64,000 nt of DNA from the NCBI GenBank assembly GCA_037013495.1, contig CM072812.1:62342938-62406937 (forward strand). The letters run 5' to 3'. The DNA comes from Hippophae tibetana (taxonomy: Eukaryota; Streptophyta; Magnoliopsida; Rosales; Elaeagnaceae). Below are positions 1 through 10,724 of this stretch, piece by piece; position 1 is the stretch's first letter, and each line of letters starts with the position of its first letter. The translations under genes and the position numbers were made by a program. Below the pieces are notes generated by a model, which was not told the origin of the DNA, ran no database searches, and saw only the letters and a program-made list of their open reading frames with translations.

Positions 1-39
1 GTAAAATTCATTAAATTATTAATATTCACTTGTACATAC

Positions 40-440
40 CATAACTTTGTCCCATATAAGCTTATATGATTTTTTAAGGGTAATGCCACTACTCTTGTTC
101 CACAGCTTCCATACCCTATCAAATATTAAAACAATTAGTTCTTTATTAAATATTACAAAGAACAATAGAAGAAAAATAGCTAGCTATAGCTCTTACATTT
201 CAACAACTACTTTTGTGTATTTACTCAATTCTATGGAAGTTGAGTCACAATACCAACCATAATTTCCATATAGATAAAGGATTATCAACATCCAATAATC
301 TTGGCCTTGTTCAAACTTTAGTGGCCAAGGGATTATCAACTTCTGATTTCTATAAAGTGTTAAGGGCCTATCACATAATTATTTAGCTCTGATGCTAACA
401 TCATGCTCTTGATATTGACTGACAAATGATGAATCATAGA
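40..440 (-). pseudogene. Ulp1-like (C48) cysteine protease exons of CACTA-1, decayed
   Basis: Two exon-like blocks match CACTA-2. The 81-bp block at 40-120 encodes a DR(V)WKLWNK-type peptide and ends at a GTATGTAC splice donor, as in the other copy. The block at about 213-440 corresponds to the catalytic exon at 30302-30529. C48 proteases use His, Asp, Gln and Cys. Here the His position reads GQDYWML instead of GQDHWML (CAT to TAT), while the Asp motif YCDS is retained. There is an in-frame stop, and the splice acceptor AG before the 81-bp exon is lost (TTT instead of CAG). The Gln/Cys exon lies outside the window. In known CACTA families this domain is a C-terminal module of unknown role in transposition. 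I regard it as dead. Confidence 0.75.
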
Positions 441-635
441 ATATTATTAAATGTGATAGATGATTAGCTTGAAGTCAATAATAACATGTCGTATATATAA
501 GAAATATATATAAATAATTAGATAATATAAATATAATTATATGTTCTATATAAATGAAAGTTATTTAATGATAGAGGACTCACCTTCTCCACACTTGAAT
601 TATACTTAAATCAATTGTTTGAAATTTAAACAGTT

Positions 636-804
636 GAAATATGAACTCAATCAATATATATATATTTATCCAATGTCTACGTCATAAATTTTCTTTAGGA
701 AGTGGCAAAGTCCATCTACCATTTATGCTAGTCTTACTCGCAACAATAGTCATTAAAGAGCAAAGATTTGTGTTGAAGTTTAAAGCATATGAAATATGCA
801 CTCA

Positions 805-845
<41 letters not shown>

Positions 846-968
846 TATGCAATGTCTATGCCATAAATTTCTTTAGGAAGTGGCACAGTCCATCCATCAT
901 TTATGATAGTCTTGCTTGCAACAATAGTCATTAAAGAGCAAAGATTTCTGTTGAAATTTAAAGCATAT
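636..968. repeat. Tandem duplication (about 155 bp) with an expanded (TA)n tract
   Basis: Two head-to-tail copies start at 636 and 791, each beginning GAAATATG(A/C)ACTCAATC and ending TTTAAAGCATAT. Each contains the GGAAGTGGCA...AGTCCATC coding-like block that occurs once in CACTA-2 near 41818. The second copy contains a (TA)n microsatellite at about 809-842, which probably arose from the shorter TA run in the first copy. The duplication is seen directly and would disrupt the exon structure of CACTA-1. Confidence 0.85.
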
Positions 969-1214
969 TCATAACTATACATCTGCCATGATTTCTTCTT
1001 GAATGACTTAGTGCGCGATGACTATCCATTACATATAGATTTTATACAAGATACTTGCTTTGTATCTCTTAAATGTACCAAACTTACTAATTCTGGTATA
1101 ATAGACTAAAGAAGATGTATTATATATGTTAGTAACAATAAAAGAATAATAATATAATAGTAGTAAAATTATTTTATCTTAAGTAACAAAAATAATATCA
1201 TATCAAAATTTATC

Positions 1215-1450
1215 ATAACTTGATTTGATGACCAAGCCACATATTGTCTAACAACTTCTTGGACTGTTGTAGCATTAGAAGGCATGGGTAGTGGAAAATG
1301 GTAGAGCAATGATTGATTAATTAATATTCACCAATAATTTGGCAAATATTGATTATGAATCATTTGATCATTTCTCAATTGTTGTACCGTTCCAATAGCA
1401 ACATAGTTCGTAGATGATGGATGTTTCAATAAACATTTCATGTTCTTTAA
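1215..1450 (-). pseudogene. DUF8039-like exon of CACTA-1
   Basis: The minus strand matches the better-preserved exon at 42142-42391 of CACTA-2, including the segment coding for NFVAIGTVQQL and the downstream stretch before a conserved VGQ(Y)VTWP-type motif. In plant CACTA proteins this block sits between the Transposase_24-type region and the Ulp1 protease, which is also its position here. Substitutions and stops are present and it is not translatable as it stands. The exon limits are inferred from CACTA-2. Confidence 0.6.
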
Positions 1451-1561
1451 AAAATTTAAACGTTACATATAATAAATAAAATATATAATAATAATAATAA
1501 TAGACTATCTACATAAGCTTTAAATCTTACCACAAATGATTCACCAAATGGAGGAGGAGTC

Positions 1562-3429
1562 TGATGAGCGAAAACCGACATCGTCGATTCTTGCCAATAC
1601 TTTGGTTTTAATATTTATAAAACTCTCGCAAGTGCACGAATCATTTCGAAGAAAATGATAAGTATACTCCCAAGGTCGATCTAAGGAAGGAATGTATGTG
1701 GTTTCTAATTTATTATTCAAACTTTTAAAAACGAAATTAAATCCTAAACATCCTGTCACGATATTTTGGGGTTTTGTGTTTTTAATCTACTTACATAAAA
1801 ATAAACATAGATTCAATAAACATTTATGCAAATTTTATCATTTATAATGGCGGAGTATTTATGGATATAATAACTAAGTTAATTATGCTTGCTCATATTA
1901 TCTAGGTTATTAAATATATGAATTGATATTTATTGATTCTCCCTTTTTTGTATGAATACCACCTTTGGTGGGGTTAGATATTCTTTGTTAACTAAACAAA
2001 TCAATTAACACCTATGGGTGGGGTTGATAACTAATATGCTTAATTAAATTAATTCCTTTTTCTAAGAGATTGAAAATGAACCATTTAAATGCCACCTTTG
2101 GTGGGGTTAGACAGTTTAAACTTTATTCAAGGTGTCCAAATTAAACCTAAGAATTTAGTTATCCGAGTACTAACTTTCAAGTTTTAAAACCACTACCGAA
2201 AACATGTTTTCAATACATTTTCAGATAATAATTCTTATAAAAACGTATGAAATAGAGCTTCACTCTAACTACCGGGCGATTGTACCATCAAATAAAAGAG
2301 CACTACTGTAAATCAGACCGGATAACTAAACCTTAAAATCTAATTTTCAGGTTTAAGTTTGTAATGAAAAATAATATATTTCTCTCTAACATTCTTAATA
2401 TAAAATCATGAATAAAAATAAAATCAATCCATTTTAGAGATTTTTACCTATTTAATATTTCGCAAGCATAACAACGTTATTATTACATCATGTTTACTAA
2501 ACAGCCAGCACAGTTAAATTTAACTACAGACAAATTAAATATAACATGTAAGAATAAAGCATAAAAATAACTGTAAAGAAAATTAAATCCTTACAGAACT
2601 TCGACGCTATTCCCGTTGCTGGAAAAACTCCAAGCTGAATTTGCACTCCCATTTATTGAATCAAAAAGCTAAAATATTACAAAAACATAACTAGTTCTTC
2701 CCAAAAAGGGAAGAACTCTAAAACTAAGAGAAATTAACTAAGAAAAGCTAAAAACTAAGAAAAACTAAAAATCTAAGAAAAGAGAGAAAGAAAGAGAGAA
2801 AAGAATGTATTTGGAGGTGTTGAAGGTGTGTTTTGAAGTGAAGGGAAGGGGGGTATTTATAGGTGAGGATGGAGAGAAAAAATGAGTAAAAAAATGTTAA
2901 AAAAATGTAAAAACGCGTAATGGAAATGCTGAGGTCATTGATGATGTCAGCATGACGTCATGGGGGCGGCTGCACGTGAAAAACGGGCCAAACGGGCGTC
3001 GGCGCGCGCGGAGGCAGCTGGGCGCGCGCGGATGAACAGTACCCGCGCGCGCAGTGCTGCGCGGATGAACAGTGCCCGCGCGCAGCTTGGCGCGGGATTG
3101 GGCGCTGCTGCGCGCGTGGCTGGGCGGCACGTGTTTCTCCTTTTTGATATTTTTGACCTTTTTGACCCATTTTGTCCAATTTTTGCATATTTTTTGACCT
3201 TTCCCCATTTATTTATTAATATATTTGTGATGTATTGCTTCAAGTATTCCTCTTTGAGTCTTTAAGTTACGTTTTTAAGCCAAAATACCTGAAAAACAAT
3301 AAAAATACCCGTGATTCCAAAAAAGACAAATTCATATAAATATATGATAAAACATATAAATATATATATTTTTAATCAATTAATGTGCATAAAATCATGG
3401 TTATTTTAGTGCTTTTTGAGCACTCATCA
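1562..3429 (-). mobile_element. Solo LTR of an Athila-type Ty3/gypsy retrotransposon (C/D family)
   Basis: Read on the minus strand this LTR starts TGATGAGTGCTC and ends GCTCATCA, giving the short terminal inverted repeat TGATGAG/CTCATCA. It is flanked by the 5-bp target duplication GAGTC (1557-1561 and 3430-3434) and has no internal region on either side, so it is a complete solo LTR of 1868 bp. It matches the LTRs of elements C (30775-32526) and D (46904-52981). The paralogous CACTA-2 site near 42510 reads straight through without an LTR and represents the empty site. Solo LTRs form by recombination between the two LTRs of one element. Confidence 0.95.
2854..2962 (-). promoter_or_regulatory. 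LTR core promoter: TATA box and TGACGTCA (bZIP-type) site
   Basis: On the minus strand the LTR has a TATAAATA box (2854-2861) in a CTCACCTATAAATACCCC context. Upstream is the 12-bp palindrome CATGACGTCATG (2951-2962), an optimal-looking TGACGTCA element of the kind bound by plant TGA/bZIP factors. Further upstream is an unusual GC- and CpG-rich U3 stretch (about 2965-3130) with runs of CGCG. The same arrangement is in both LTRs of element D. Binding is inferred. Confidence 0.65.
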
Positions 3430-3434
3430 GAGTC

Positions 3435-3868
3435 CCATGTAGGGTAGCTATTGGAAGGACATTCTCATCAAAACATTCATTATGTGATAGATGGTAAGAA
3501 TGCACAAATTGCATTGGAGATATTGAACTACTACTTGATTGCATTTGTATTCCTGGCATAAATGGAGAACCAATAGAATGACTATATCCCATAAAGGATA
3601 TAGGTTGGGCTCCATGAGATTACATGGGTGGCATGGATGGTGGAGTGCCTAGCTAATGGGAAATGCCTTGATTGTAGTATGATGTCATACCTAACATGTG
3701 TTGTGATTTATATTGCTTTAAAGTGGCAATCTCACTTAACACTAAGGCCTTAAAAGAGTTCAATTCTTCTTCAATTTTACAATACTTCTTCTTTTGACCA
3801 TCTGAGGCCTTTGTTTTGAAATATTAAAAAACTCTATATAACCATCATTTTGGCTTCCTTCCCTAACA
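3435..3868 (-). pseudogene. C-terminal part of the CACTA-1 Transposase_24-type ORF (Met/Pro/His-rich tail)
   Basis: With 1500-1556 on the other side of the solo LTR, this matches CACTA-2 42474-43060. The encoded peptides include MGYSHSIGSPFMPG and SPMQFVHSYH (compare SPMQSAHSYH in CACTA-2), a low-complexity tail following a predicted coiled-coil-like segment (ITE/KEH-rich in CACTA-2). The LTR inserted directly into this reading frame. The homology stops near 3868 in the sequence corresponding to CACTA-2 CCTAACACGACC, where element A begins. Confidence 0.65.
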
Positions 3869-5160
3869 AGAGCTGAGTGCGTGTGTATAAAATAATAAAT
3901 TTAACTCCAAACCACCAATAAATTTAGATAAAAGTAGAACAATTGAAATTAAAAAAATTCTTTCAAAATATAACCCTATAAATCCAATTTTCAGAAATCC
4001 TTGTCACTAATGTAATCAAATACCAAAATTAGAGATCAAAAGGTCTTTAATCAAAGCTATAATGACATGTCATATGGTAAGGGCTAAGAAAGAAATGGAT
4101 ATGTAAAATTAAAGTAAACTGGAAAAATACTTTGTAGGAAAAAAAAAGAATATCCACCGGATTCATGTCATAACTCTTTCTAAAAAATATGCTCATATTG
4201 AGGACACTATTGTTATCATACTAAATAAGTAGAGTGCTTTTCTTTTTTTATTTCTTTTTTTTTGTATGATTTTCTTGATACTCATAGTCTTTACTAATTT
4301 CAACCACTTTAACCCTTTTTTGATTCTTGCCTTTCACTTTCTCTTTTTTTCACACTTTGATCAAATCTAGCAAACATAAAATGGATTATTTAATTTGAAC
4401 TTTCTTTTTAAATGAAAATTTTTACCGAAGTATTTTTCTCAAAATTTAAGATAAGTTCATGGTTTTTCAGGCTTAGAATGAGAATGGTTTATATAGTTAA
4501 GAGAAAAAATAAGGCTTATTCAAAATAAGGCTCAAGGGGGTTGAATATGGGAATACACCATGCAATAATGGCATGATAATTTGGAAAGCTGAGAAAGCTT
4601 TTTGGTTGGGACAAAAAAATTACTTAGATAATTTCTCTAATATTTGGTATCAACTAGGATTTTTCCTCAAGGATCTATCAAAGAATTCTAGAGCAAAGCA
4701 AGATTTAATTTTCCTAACCTAGTTAATTCAACTTCTTCTCTTCATAGGAAAAATAGAGTAGAGAAAAAAGTTACTATGTGCTCAATTATTTTCAAGGACA
4801 AAGATTTAAATTAGAGTACCCACAAAACTCTGACTAACATAATAGAAAATTAAAAAAAAAACTCTCAAAACCATCCTTAATCACAAATTTCAGAGTCATA
4901 ACAAATTCAATCATACTCAAATATATACTTGATAAGATAATTCAACAACTCAAGACTATAGGAGTTGACACCCTCAAACTTAAACTAAACAATGTCCTCA
5001 TTGTAATTCAAAAGTGAGACAAATAGAAGAAATGAAATGAACTTTTCTTATTTTATGGTAGATCTACATTAGTTTGTAATTTTCAGGGTTTTATTCCTGC
5101 GTAATAAACCAACATCAAAATCCAAATTATACAAATAGTAATAAAAAATAAAATAAATTT
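3869..5160 (-). other. Post-pol spacer of element A (non-coding)
   Basis: This is approximately the reverse complement of element B's spacer. For example the CAACTCAAGACTATAGGAGT block at 4948-4967 matches B near 10926-10945, and the block at 4270-4345 matches B near 11540-11615. It is AT-rich with poly-purine and poly-pyrimidine tracts and no ORF resembling a known env-like gene. It stops about 270 bp short of where B's 3' LTR would begin, so A lost its polypurine tract and 3' LTR. Confidence 0.75.
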
Positions 5161-5208
5161 TTATAGGCTACCTCCCATTAGCACTTGTTTTATAGTCTAC
5201 AGTCAAAC
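5161..5208 (-). other. Paired-hairpin module downstream of pol, element A (decayed)
   Basis: On the minus strand this is the counterpart of B 10725-10773: a short stem-loop (5193-5208, 4 of 5 pairs kept), an ATAAAAC-AAGTGCT-like spacer, then a second stem around AGGTAG (5161-5180). The second stem has lost several pairs. It is recognisable mainly because the same arrangement is intact in B and D. Confidence 0.5.
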
Positions 5209-5918
5209 TTTTCAATCTTTATCAATTATGATTTCGAAGTGGAATAATGCACAATTCCTCTCCACTTGTTTTCCATAATAGTGCTTCAATCTCTAACCAT
5301 TAACTCTGATTATATTCCTTGTCTTGTCCTTCAAGTCTATTACTCCAAAAGTGAAAACTTTGTAAATTTTATAAGGACCTATCCATCTTAATCATAACTT
5401 ACCTGGGAAGAGTTTTAGCCGTGAATTCAAAAGCAAAATATACTATCTTGGAGCAAAATCATGCCTAAGAATCTATTTATCATGCCACTTCTTTGTCCGT
5501 TATTCATAGATCTTTGCATTTTCATACGCATCATTCCAAAACTCATATATTTCATTCAATTGAAGAAGTCATTTTTCCCCTGTTGCCTTCAAATCAAAAT
5601 TAAACTTCTTCATAGGCAAATAAGCTTTATGCTCCAACTCAACAAGGAGATGACATGTTTTTCCAAGCACTAATCAATAAGGAGACATCCCGATAGGTGT
5701 TTCAAAAGTTGTATGGTATGCCCACAAAGAATCATCAAGTTTCTTTGCCCAATCCTTTCTATTGGTATTGACCATCTTCCCAAGGTTATTCTTGATTTCT
5801 CAATTTGAAATTTTACCTTGGCCATTAGTTTGAGGATGGTAGGAAAGTATTATCTTGTGTTTCACTCCATATTTAGAGAGAAGGTTGTCAAACAACTTAT
5901 TACAAAAGTGGGTTCCTT
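5209..5918 (-). pseudogene. Integrase, C-terminal half, element A
   Basis: Minus-strand reading from 5918 gives GTHFCNKLFDNLLSKYG, then SYHPQTNGQ (the region of the third acidic DDE residue; the usual E position is not intact), [45 protein letters not shown] and the C-terminal GPF-type region. At least two in-frame stops occur (after GKISN and MSPY). The reading frame joins the integrase fragment at 13576 on the far side of element B: the last residues there (AIISDEG) precede the first ones here (GTHF). The DDE core is therefore physically split by the insertion. Integrase would normally insert the element's cDNA; this copy cannot. Confidence 0.85.
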
Positions 5919-7019
5919 TGATAACTTCCATAATTTGACATAATTTATCACTTCTTAACTTTAACTTTAGTCTAATTTTATTTATTGATTTTGGACTTCA
6001 TTATTATTATTTAAATCTCATTGCAGATTTGAAGAAAATGAAGATCCAAAATTTTAGAAGTATATCATCTAAAGACTCTCAAATTTAAATGAAATTTTAT
6101 ATAAATCAAATTTAAATATATATATATGTATAATATATATAATATATAAAATAAAAAAGGGACGTTGAGGGTTTGATGTATATTTATGTATAGATAGATA
6201 TAGAAGAAGAGAATTGGGGGAACAATTACATAGATATAAAGAAACAACTGCCAGAAGGGAGCACAGTAGAAAAAAAGGGAAGAAAAAAAATAGAAAAAAT
6301 AGAGCAGAAGCGAACAGAGAAAGGAGAGAGAACATCTACATAAAATTAAAGCGAAAACAGATTCTTTTTGCGAGTTAATTTTCTTTCAATTTTTGTCTTA
6401 GAAAATTATGGTAAATTCTTTTATGTTAAATTTAATTTTTAGCATGAACTAATATTTTTTATTCTAGGTAAAAGATGTAATTTAATTCCAAACTATGCTT
6501 GATTTTCTATGTTAATTTGAATTATTTTTCTTCATGTCTGTCTGATTTATTCTTAGTTTGATGCTTCTAATTAACTAGCCATTAATTAGATTATTTTAGT
6601 CTTGCGATTTATCATTGAGAAAAGGAATTATAGGATAGATCTGAAATATTTTGGCATAGGTAAATATAGAAATCACAATATTTGTATGAACCTGTGTAGT
6701 ATTAAAATTATTAGTTTTAATGCTTTCTCTCTTTATTAACTCTTATGTAAATTAATTAACAAGATTATTTCCAATTGACTATTGAAAGAGGCTTTTGGAT
6801 ATTTTTTGGGGATTGCTAACAAAGAAAGAGAATTAAATTCAATTAGCTAGATGAGTAAAGCATAGTGAGGGATTATATGAAATCGATTTCCTAGAAGTTT
6901 TCTTCCTATTAATTTGATCTTTGAACATCTTTATTTTCTTTTACATATTTTCTTTAAATTGATCTTATCATTTTATTATAAAACTATGATAATGTGTACT
7001 TGCAGTTTTACATCGATCA
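5919..7019 (+). repeat. 5' LTR of element B
   Basis: It starts TGATAACTTCCATAATTTG and ends CATCGATCA just before the PBS. It aligns along its length with the 3' LTR at 12313-13575. It lacks about 110 bp present in the 3' LTR near 13417-13530 and lacks the 13235-13345 insert. The segment around 13417-13530 also occurs in A's LTR remnant (about 17060-17190), so its absence here is a deletion. AT-rich, with purine-rich runs near 6240-6340. Confidence 0.88.
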
Positions 7020-7025
7020 AGTTTT

Positions 7026-7043
7026 TGGCGTTGTTGCCAGGGA
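7026..7043 (+). promoter_or_regulatory. Primer-binding site, tRNA-Asp-like
   Basis: TGGCGTTGTTGCCAGGGA lies seven bases after the LTR end. It resembles the plant Athila/Tat consensus TGGCGCCGTTGCCGGGGA, complementary to the 3' end of tRNA-Asp(GUC), with three differences, each of C-to-T or G-to-A type. The consensus is from general knowledge. Confidence 0.75.
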
Positions 7044-7164
7044 TTGATTTTTTTTCTTATTTTTGCCAATTTTGATACAAAGTATCTTGGTTTTAATTTA
7101 TAATTTTATTTTATTTTATTTTTTATTTATTTTTTTTCTTTTCTAGGTGTGTTTTTGACATTGG

Positions 7165-8430
7165 ATGAGCTATGCTAGAACTCGAAACATTATTCCTTTT
7201 GATCCAGAGATTGAAAGAACCTTTAGATCACAAAGAAACAAGAAAGTACTAGCCATGGCTGAGAGAGAACATAATCCACCGCCACACACCTTGAAGGATT
7301 ATGTAAGGCCAATTGTGAAGGACAATTACTCAAGTGTAATACGCTAGACCATTAATGCCAATAATTTTGAGCTCAAACCGGCGTTGATTAGCATGGTGCA
7401 ACAAGTCCAATTTAGTGGATCACCACTTGATGATCCCAATATTGATTTAGTAATTTTCTTGGAGATTTGTGACACTGTAAAGATGAATGGTGTTACTGAA
7501 GACATAATTAGACTAATATTGTTTACTTTTTCATTAAGGGACAAGGCCAGAGGTTGGCTACAATCTCTACAACCAGGAAGCATCACTAGTTGGCAAGACA
7601 TGGCAGAAATTTTTCTTGCTAAATTCTTTCCACCTACAAAAACAACCCAACTCATGAGTGTGATTGGTCAATTCAGAAAAAATGATTTTGAGGCATTCTA
7701 TTAAGCATGGGAAAGGTATAAAGATATGATTCGGTGTTTCCCTCAACATGGATTGCCAGATTGGTTGCAAGTTCAGATGTTTTATAATGGGTTAAATGGG
7801 AAAAATAGAACTATAATTGATGCTGCTTCTGTGGAACTTTGGTGTCAAAGATACCTAAAGGTGCTACTTCTCTTTCGGAAGAAATGGCCTTAAACAATTA
7901 TCAATGCCCAACTAAAAGATCTATGGCTAAAAAAGTTGCCGAGATTTATGAATTGGAGCTATTTGCTGCCCTTTCAGCTCAACTAGCTTCATTATCTCAT
8001 CAAATTTCAGCCTTGATAACCTAAAGAATACCACCAAGTACAGAATATGTTACGAATTCATGTAAGACAATTCTAATGAATGAATCAAGTCAAGAGCATG
8101 TTCAATACATCAACAATCAGAACTACAATTATCATGGTGATCCTATACCAAATTACTTCCATCCAGGGCTTTGAAATCATGAGAATTTTTCATATGGAAC
8201 CCAAAGAATGTGTTGCAAGCTACTCCAGGGTTTGATAGTCAACCAAGCGAGAAGAAGATGTCACTTGAGAATGCTAATGTTTCCTTTTTTGAGGAGACCA
8301 AGCAAGGTTTAAAAAAATGATTCACAAATGGATAACATTGAGACTCATTTTAACAATATGGGAGCCACTATGAAAATTCTTGAAGTGAAAATTGGGAAAA
8401 TAGCCACAACCATCAATTCCTAACAAAGAT
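7165..8430 (+). pseudogene. gag, element B
   Basis: The protein begins MSYARTRNIIPFDPEIERTF at 7165 and continues through LKDYVRPIVKD, then NNFELKPALISMVQQVQFSG, FLEICDTVKMNGV, ARGWLQSLQPGSITSWQDMA, the FLAKFFPPTKT motif and AWERYKDMIRCFPQHGLPDW. This is the order of conserved blocks in Athila-type capsid proteins. In-frame stops occur at 7345-7347 and 7702-7704, with a frameshift near 7830. No clear zinc knuckle remains. Gag would form the cytoplasmic virus-like particle. The 7165 ATG is the first in frame after the PBS leader and is supported by the same N-terminal sequence in element A. Confidence 0.85.
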
Positions 8431-8453
8431 GAACTTTTTATAGCAATACAGAA

Positions 8454-9560
8454 GTGAATCCAAAGGAACAATGCAATTCCATTACACTAAGGAATGGAAG
8501 AGAAATTGAGAGGTCACCATCAAAGGAAACTGAGTCCACCCCTACCACTCCAAACAATGACCAAAGCAATAATAAACTAGAAGAAAAGGAGATTGTTGAT
8601 GATACACTAAGAGAGACTAACATGCCTCCATCAATTTCATTTCATGACAATCCTCCTATTCTCTCTACTCCACTTCCTTATCCTCAATTTTTTCAAAACC
8701 AAAAATTAGATAAGCAATTTTCTATGTTTTTGGATATCTTTAAGAAAATTCACATAAATATTCCTTTTGTAGATGCCTTGGAATAGATGCAAAATTATGC
8801 CAAATGCTTAAAGAACATCATTTACAAGAAGAAAAGGTTGGAGGAGTTCGAAACAGTGAAGCTTTCTGAAGAATGTAGTGCCATTCTTCAAAAGAAATTA
8901 CCTCAAAAATTAAAAGATCTAAGGAGTTTCACTTTGCCTTGCGCTATTGGAAATTCATTTTTTATAAATTTTTATGTGATATTGGTGCTAGCATTAATCC
9001 CATGCCACTATCTGATTATAGGAAATTGAGACTTGGAAAGATAAAACAAACAACAATTTCTTTGCAACTAGTAGACCATTCCATCAAGTATCCATGTGGA
9101 ATCATAGAAGATGTATTGGTAAAGGTGGATAAATTTATTTTTCCTGCTAATTTATTGGTGTTAAATATGAATGAAGACTAAGATGTCCCACTAATTCTTG
9201 GCTACTAGAAGAACTTTAATGGATGTTTAAAAAGGTGAGTTAACATTTAGATTTAACAAGGAAGAGGTATATGTCATTGAGCAATGTGTCATAAAAGCCT
9301 TTCAAGAAGATATGTTGAACGATCATATAGAATGATGTATCACCACATCATCTCATGCTATTGATTTCAATAACTCTGCTATTTATGAACATGATTTACC
9401 TTTTGTTAGTGAAGAATTTCTCCACTATGTATTTTCCTTGGAAGTATTGTAGTAGGTTACATTGTGTAGCACAAAAATGGATAGACTAGACTCAATGGCA
9501 GCAAAGACAGATTGTATAATCTCTATAGAAAAAGTGCCACAAATTATAACTCTAGAGTTG
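8454..9560 (+). pseudogene. Gag-protease linker and retropepsin-like protease, element B
   Basis: The linker reads CNSITLRNGREIERSPSK, then a SISFHDNPPIL...PLPYPQFF region and HINIPFVDALE, typical of the segment before protease in Athila polyproteins. The protease follows from about 8939, with CDIGASINPMP at the position of the usual D(T/L)GAS active site, then LQLVDHSIKYPCGIIEDVLV and FIFPANLLVL. Stops at 8784-8786 and 9179-9181 and a frame change near 8980 break it. In a working element this aspartic protease processes the Gag-Pol polyprotein. Confidence 0.82.
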
Positions 9561-9587
9561 AAGTAATTTCCCGAGAATTTTTGCTAT

Positions 9588-10290
9588 ATGTTCTTGGCTG
9601 ATAATTACACCTTTACAATGATTGTTACGGCATCACTTACACCCGAAGAAGGTGGAAATTTACTATATTTGTTAAGGGAGCATAGAACAGCATTTGGATG
9701 GACTATCTCTGCCATAAAAGGTATAAGTCCATCCATTTGCATGCACAAGTTTCTAATGGGTGAACCGTGGAAACCATCAATCAAGCCCCAAAGAAGATTA
9801 AATCCAGCAATGAATTTGTGAGAGTTGAAATTTTGAAGCTCTTCAATGCTGGAATTATTTATGCTATTTCAAAAAGCTCACTCGTAAGTTTAGTGCATTT
9901 TGTACCAAAAAAGGGTGGAGTGATGGTGGTGAAAAATGAAAATAATGAGTTTATTCCTACAAGAACAATCACGAGTTGGCGTGTATGTATAGATTACCGC
10001 AAGTTGAACAGAGCAATAAGGAAGGATCATTTTCCACTTCCATTCATTGATCAAATGCTAAATCGATTGGCCAGATATCCCTATTATTGCTTGTTAGATG
10101 GTTACTCAGGGTATAACCAGATTTTCATAGCCCTCGAAGATTAGGAGAAAACTAAATTCACATGACCTTATGGAACATTTTCTTTTAGAAGGATGCCTTT
10201 GGATTGTGTAATGCCTCATCAACATTCAATGTTTTATGATAGCTATTTTTTCTAATATGGTGGAAAATATAATGGAAATTCTCATGAATG
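9588..10290 (+). pseudogene. Reverse transcriptase (N-terminal part), element B
   Basis: Motifs in order: IKGISPSICMHK, the KRRLNPAMNE-type block, VLHFVPKKGG, WRVCIDYRKLNRAIRKDHFP, then LLDGYSGYNQI, which carries the first catalytic Asp. A frameshift near 9810 joins two frames. Beyond 10140 there are stops (LED* then FT*), and the YRRMPFGLCN-like block is frameshifted. The catalytic (F/Y)MDD box is replaced by ILMNEF, right at the junction with integrase-derived sequence, so the deletion breakpoint destroyed the active site. Confidence 0.85.
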
Positions 10291-10712
10291 AATTTTTGGT
10301 TGAAAAATCATGTCATTTTCCTATTAAGTTAGAGCATAAAGCTTATTGGGCTGTAAAGAAGTTTTATTTTGATTTGAAGGCAACATAGGAGAAGTGACTT
10401 CTTCAATTGAATGAGATGGTTGAGTTTCAGAATGATGCGTATGAAAATGCAAAGTTATACAAAGAATAGACAAAGAAGTGGCTTGACAAACAGGTTTTGA
10501 TATGCAATTCACAACTAAAAATCTTCACGGGCAAGTTAAGATTAAGATGGAAAGGTCCTTATACAATTGAAAAAGTTTCCACTTTTGGAGCAATAGACTT
10601 GAAGGACAAGGCAGGGAATATATTCAGAGTTAACGGTCAGAGATTAAAGCACTATTATCAAGAACAAGTAGAGAGTTATTGTGCATTTATTCCTCTTCAA
10701 AATCCTGATTGA
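10290..10712 (+). pseudogene. Integrase C-terminal domain, element B
   Basis: The sequence resumes at CHFPIKLEHKAYW and continues with LLQLNEM, AYENAKLYKE, then KLRLRWKGPYTIEKVSTFG and the conserved FRVNGQRLKHYY ending, with the stop at 10710-10712. The zinc finger and DDE core are missing; the deletion runs from the RT MDD region to this point. Three stops lie between 10387 and 10470. The GPY/F-type module is the C-terminal part of Ty3/gypsy integrases and contributes to DNA binding and targeting. Confidence 0.85.
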
Positions 10713-10724
10713 TGAAGATTGAAA

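Larger units (their letters stand above)
1..3868 (-). mobile_element. CACTA-1: partial CACTA (En/Spm) transposon, interrupted by a solo LTR
   Basis: This is the 3' part of a CACTA-type DNA transposon read on the minus strand. It aligns by eye, in the same order, with the larger copy at 26535-53709: Ulp1-like exons at 40-440 match 30124-30529, the block at 1215-1450 matches 42142-42391, and 1500-1556 plus 3435-3868 match 42474-43060. The left side runs out of the window. The right side stops near 3868, where Athila-type spacer (element A) begins, so TNP2 and the 5' terminus are absent. The 1868-bp solo LTR at 1562-3429 was inserted later. Stops, frameshifts and a lost catalytic residue make it non-functional. 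Confidence 0.8.

Noticed and set aside
2897-3265. Overlapping Ala/Arg-rich ORFs on both strands in the CpG-dense stretch
   Set aside because: They lie in the U3 of a solo LTR; open frames on both strands follow from GC-rich composition, and the same block differs freely between LTR copies.
6065-6335. Phe/Leu-rich minus-strand ORFs
   Set aside because: They fall in the 5' LTR of element B over a purine-rich run; the equivalent 3' LTR segment (about 12508-12693) gives only a similar low-complexity product.
7026-7043. A tRNA gene at the tRNA-Asp-like sequence
   Set aside because: Only the 3'-end complement is present; no cloverleaf. It is a primer-binding site.
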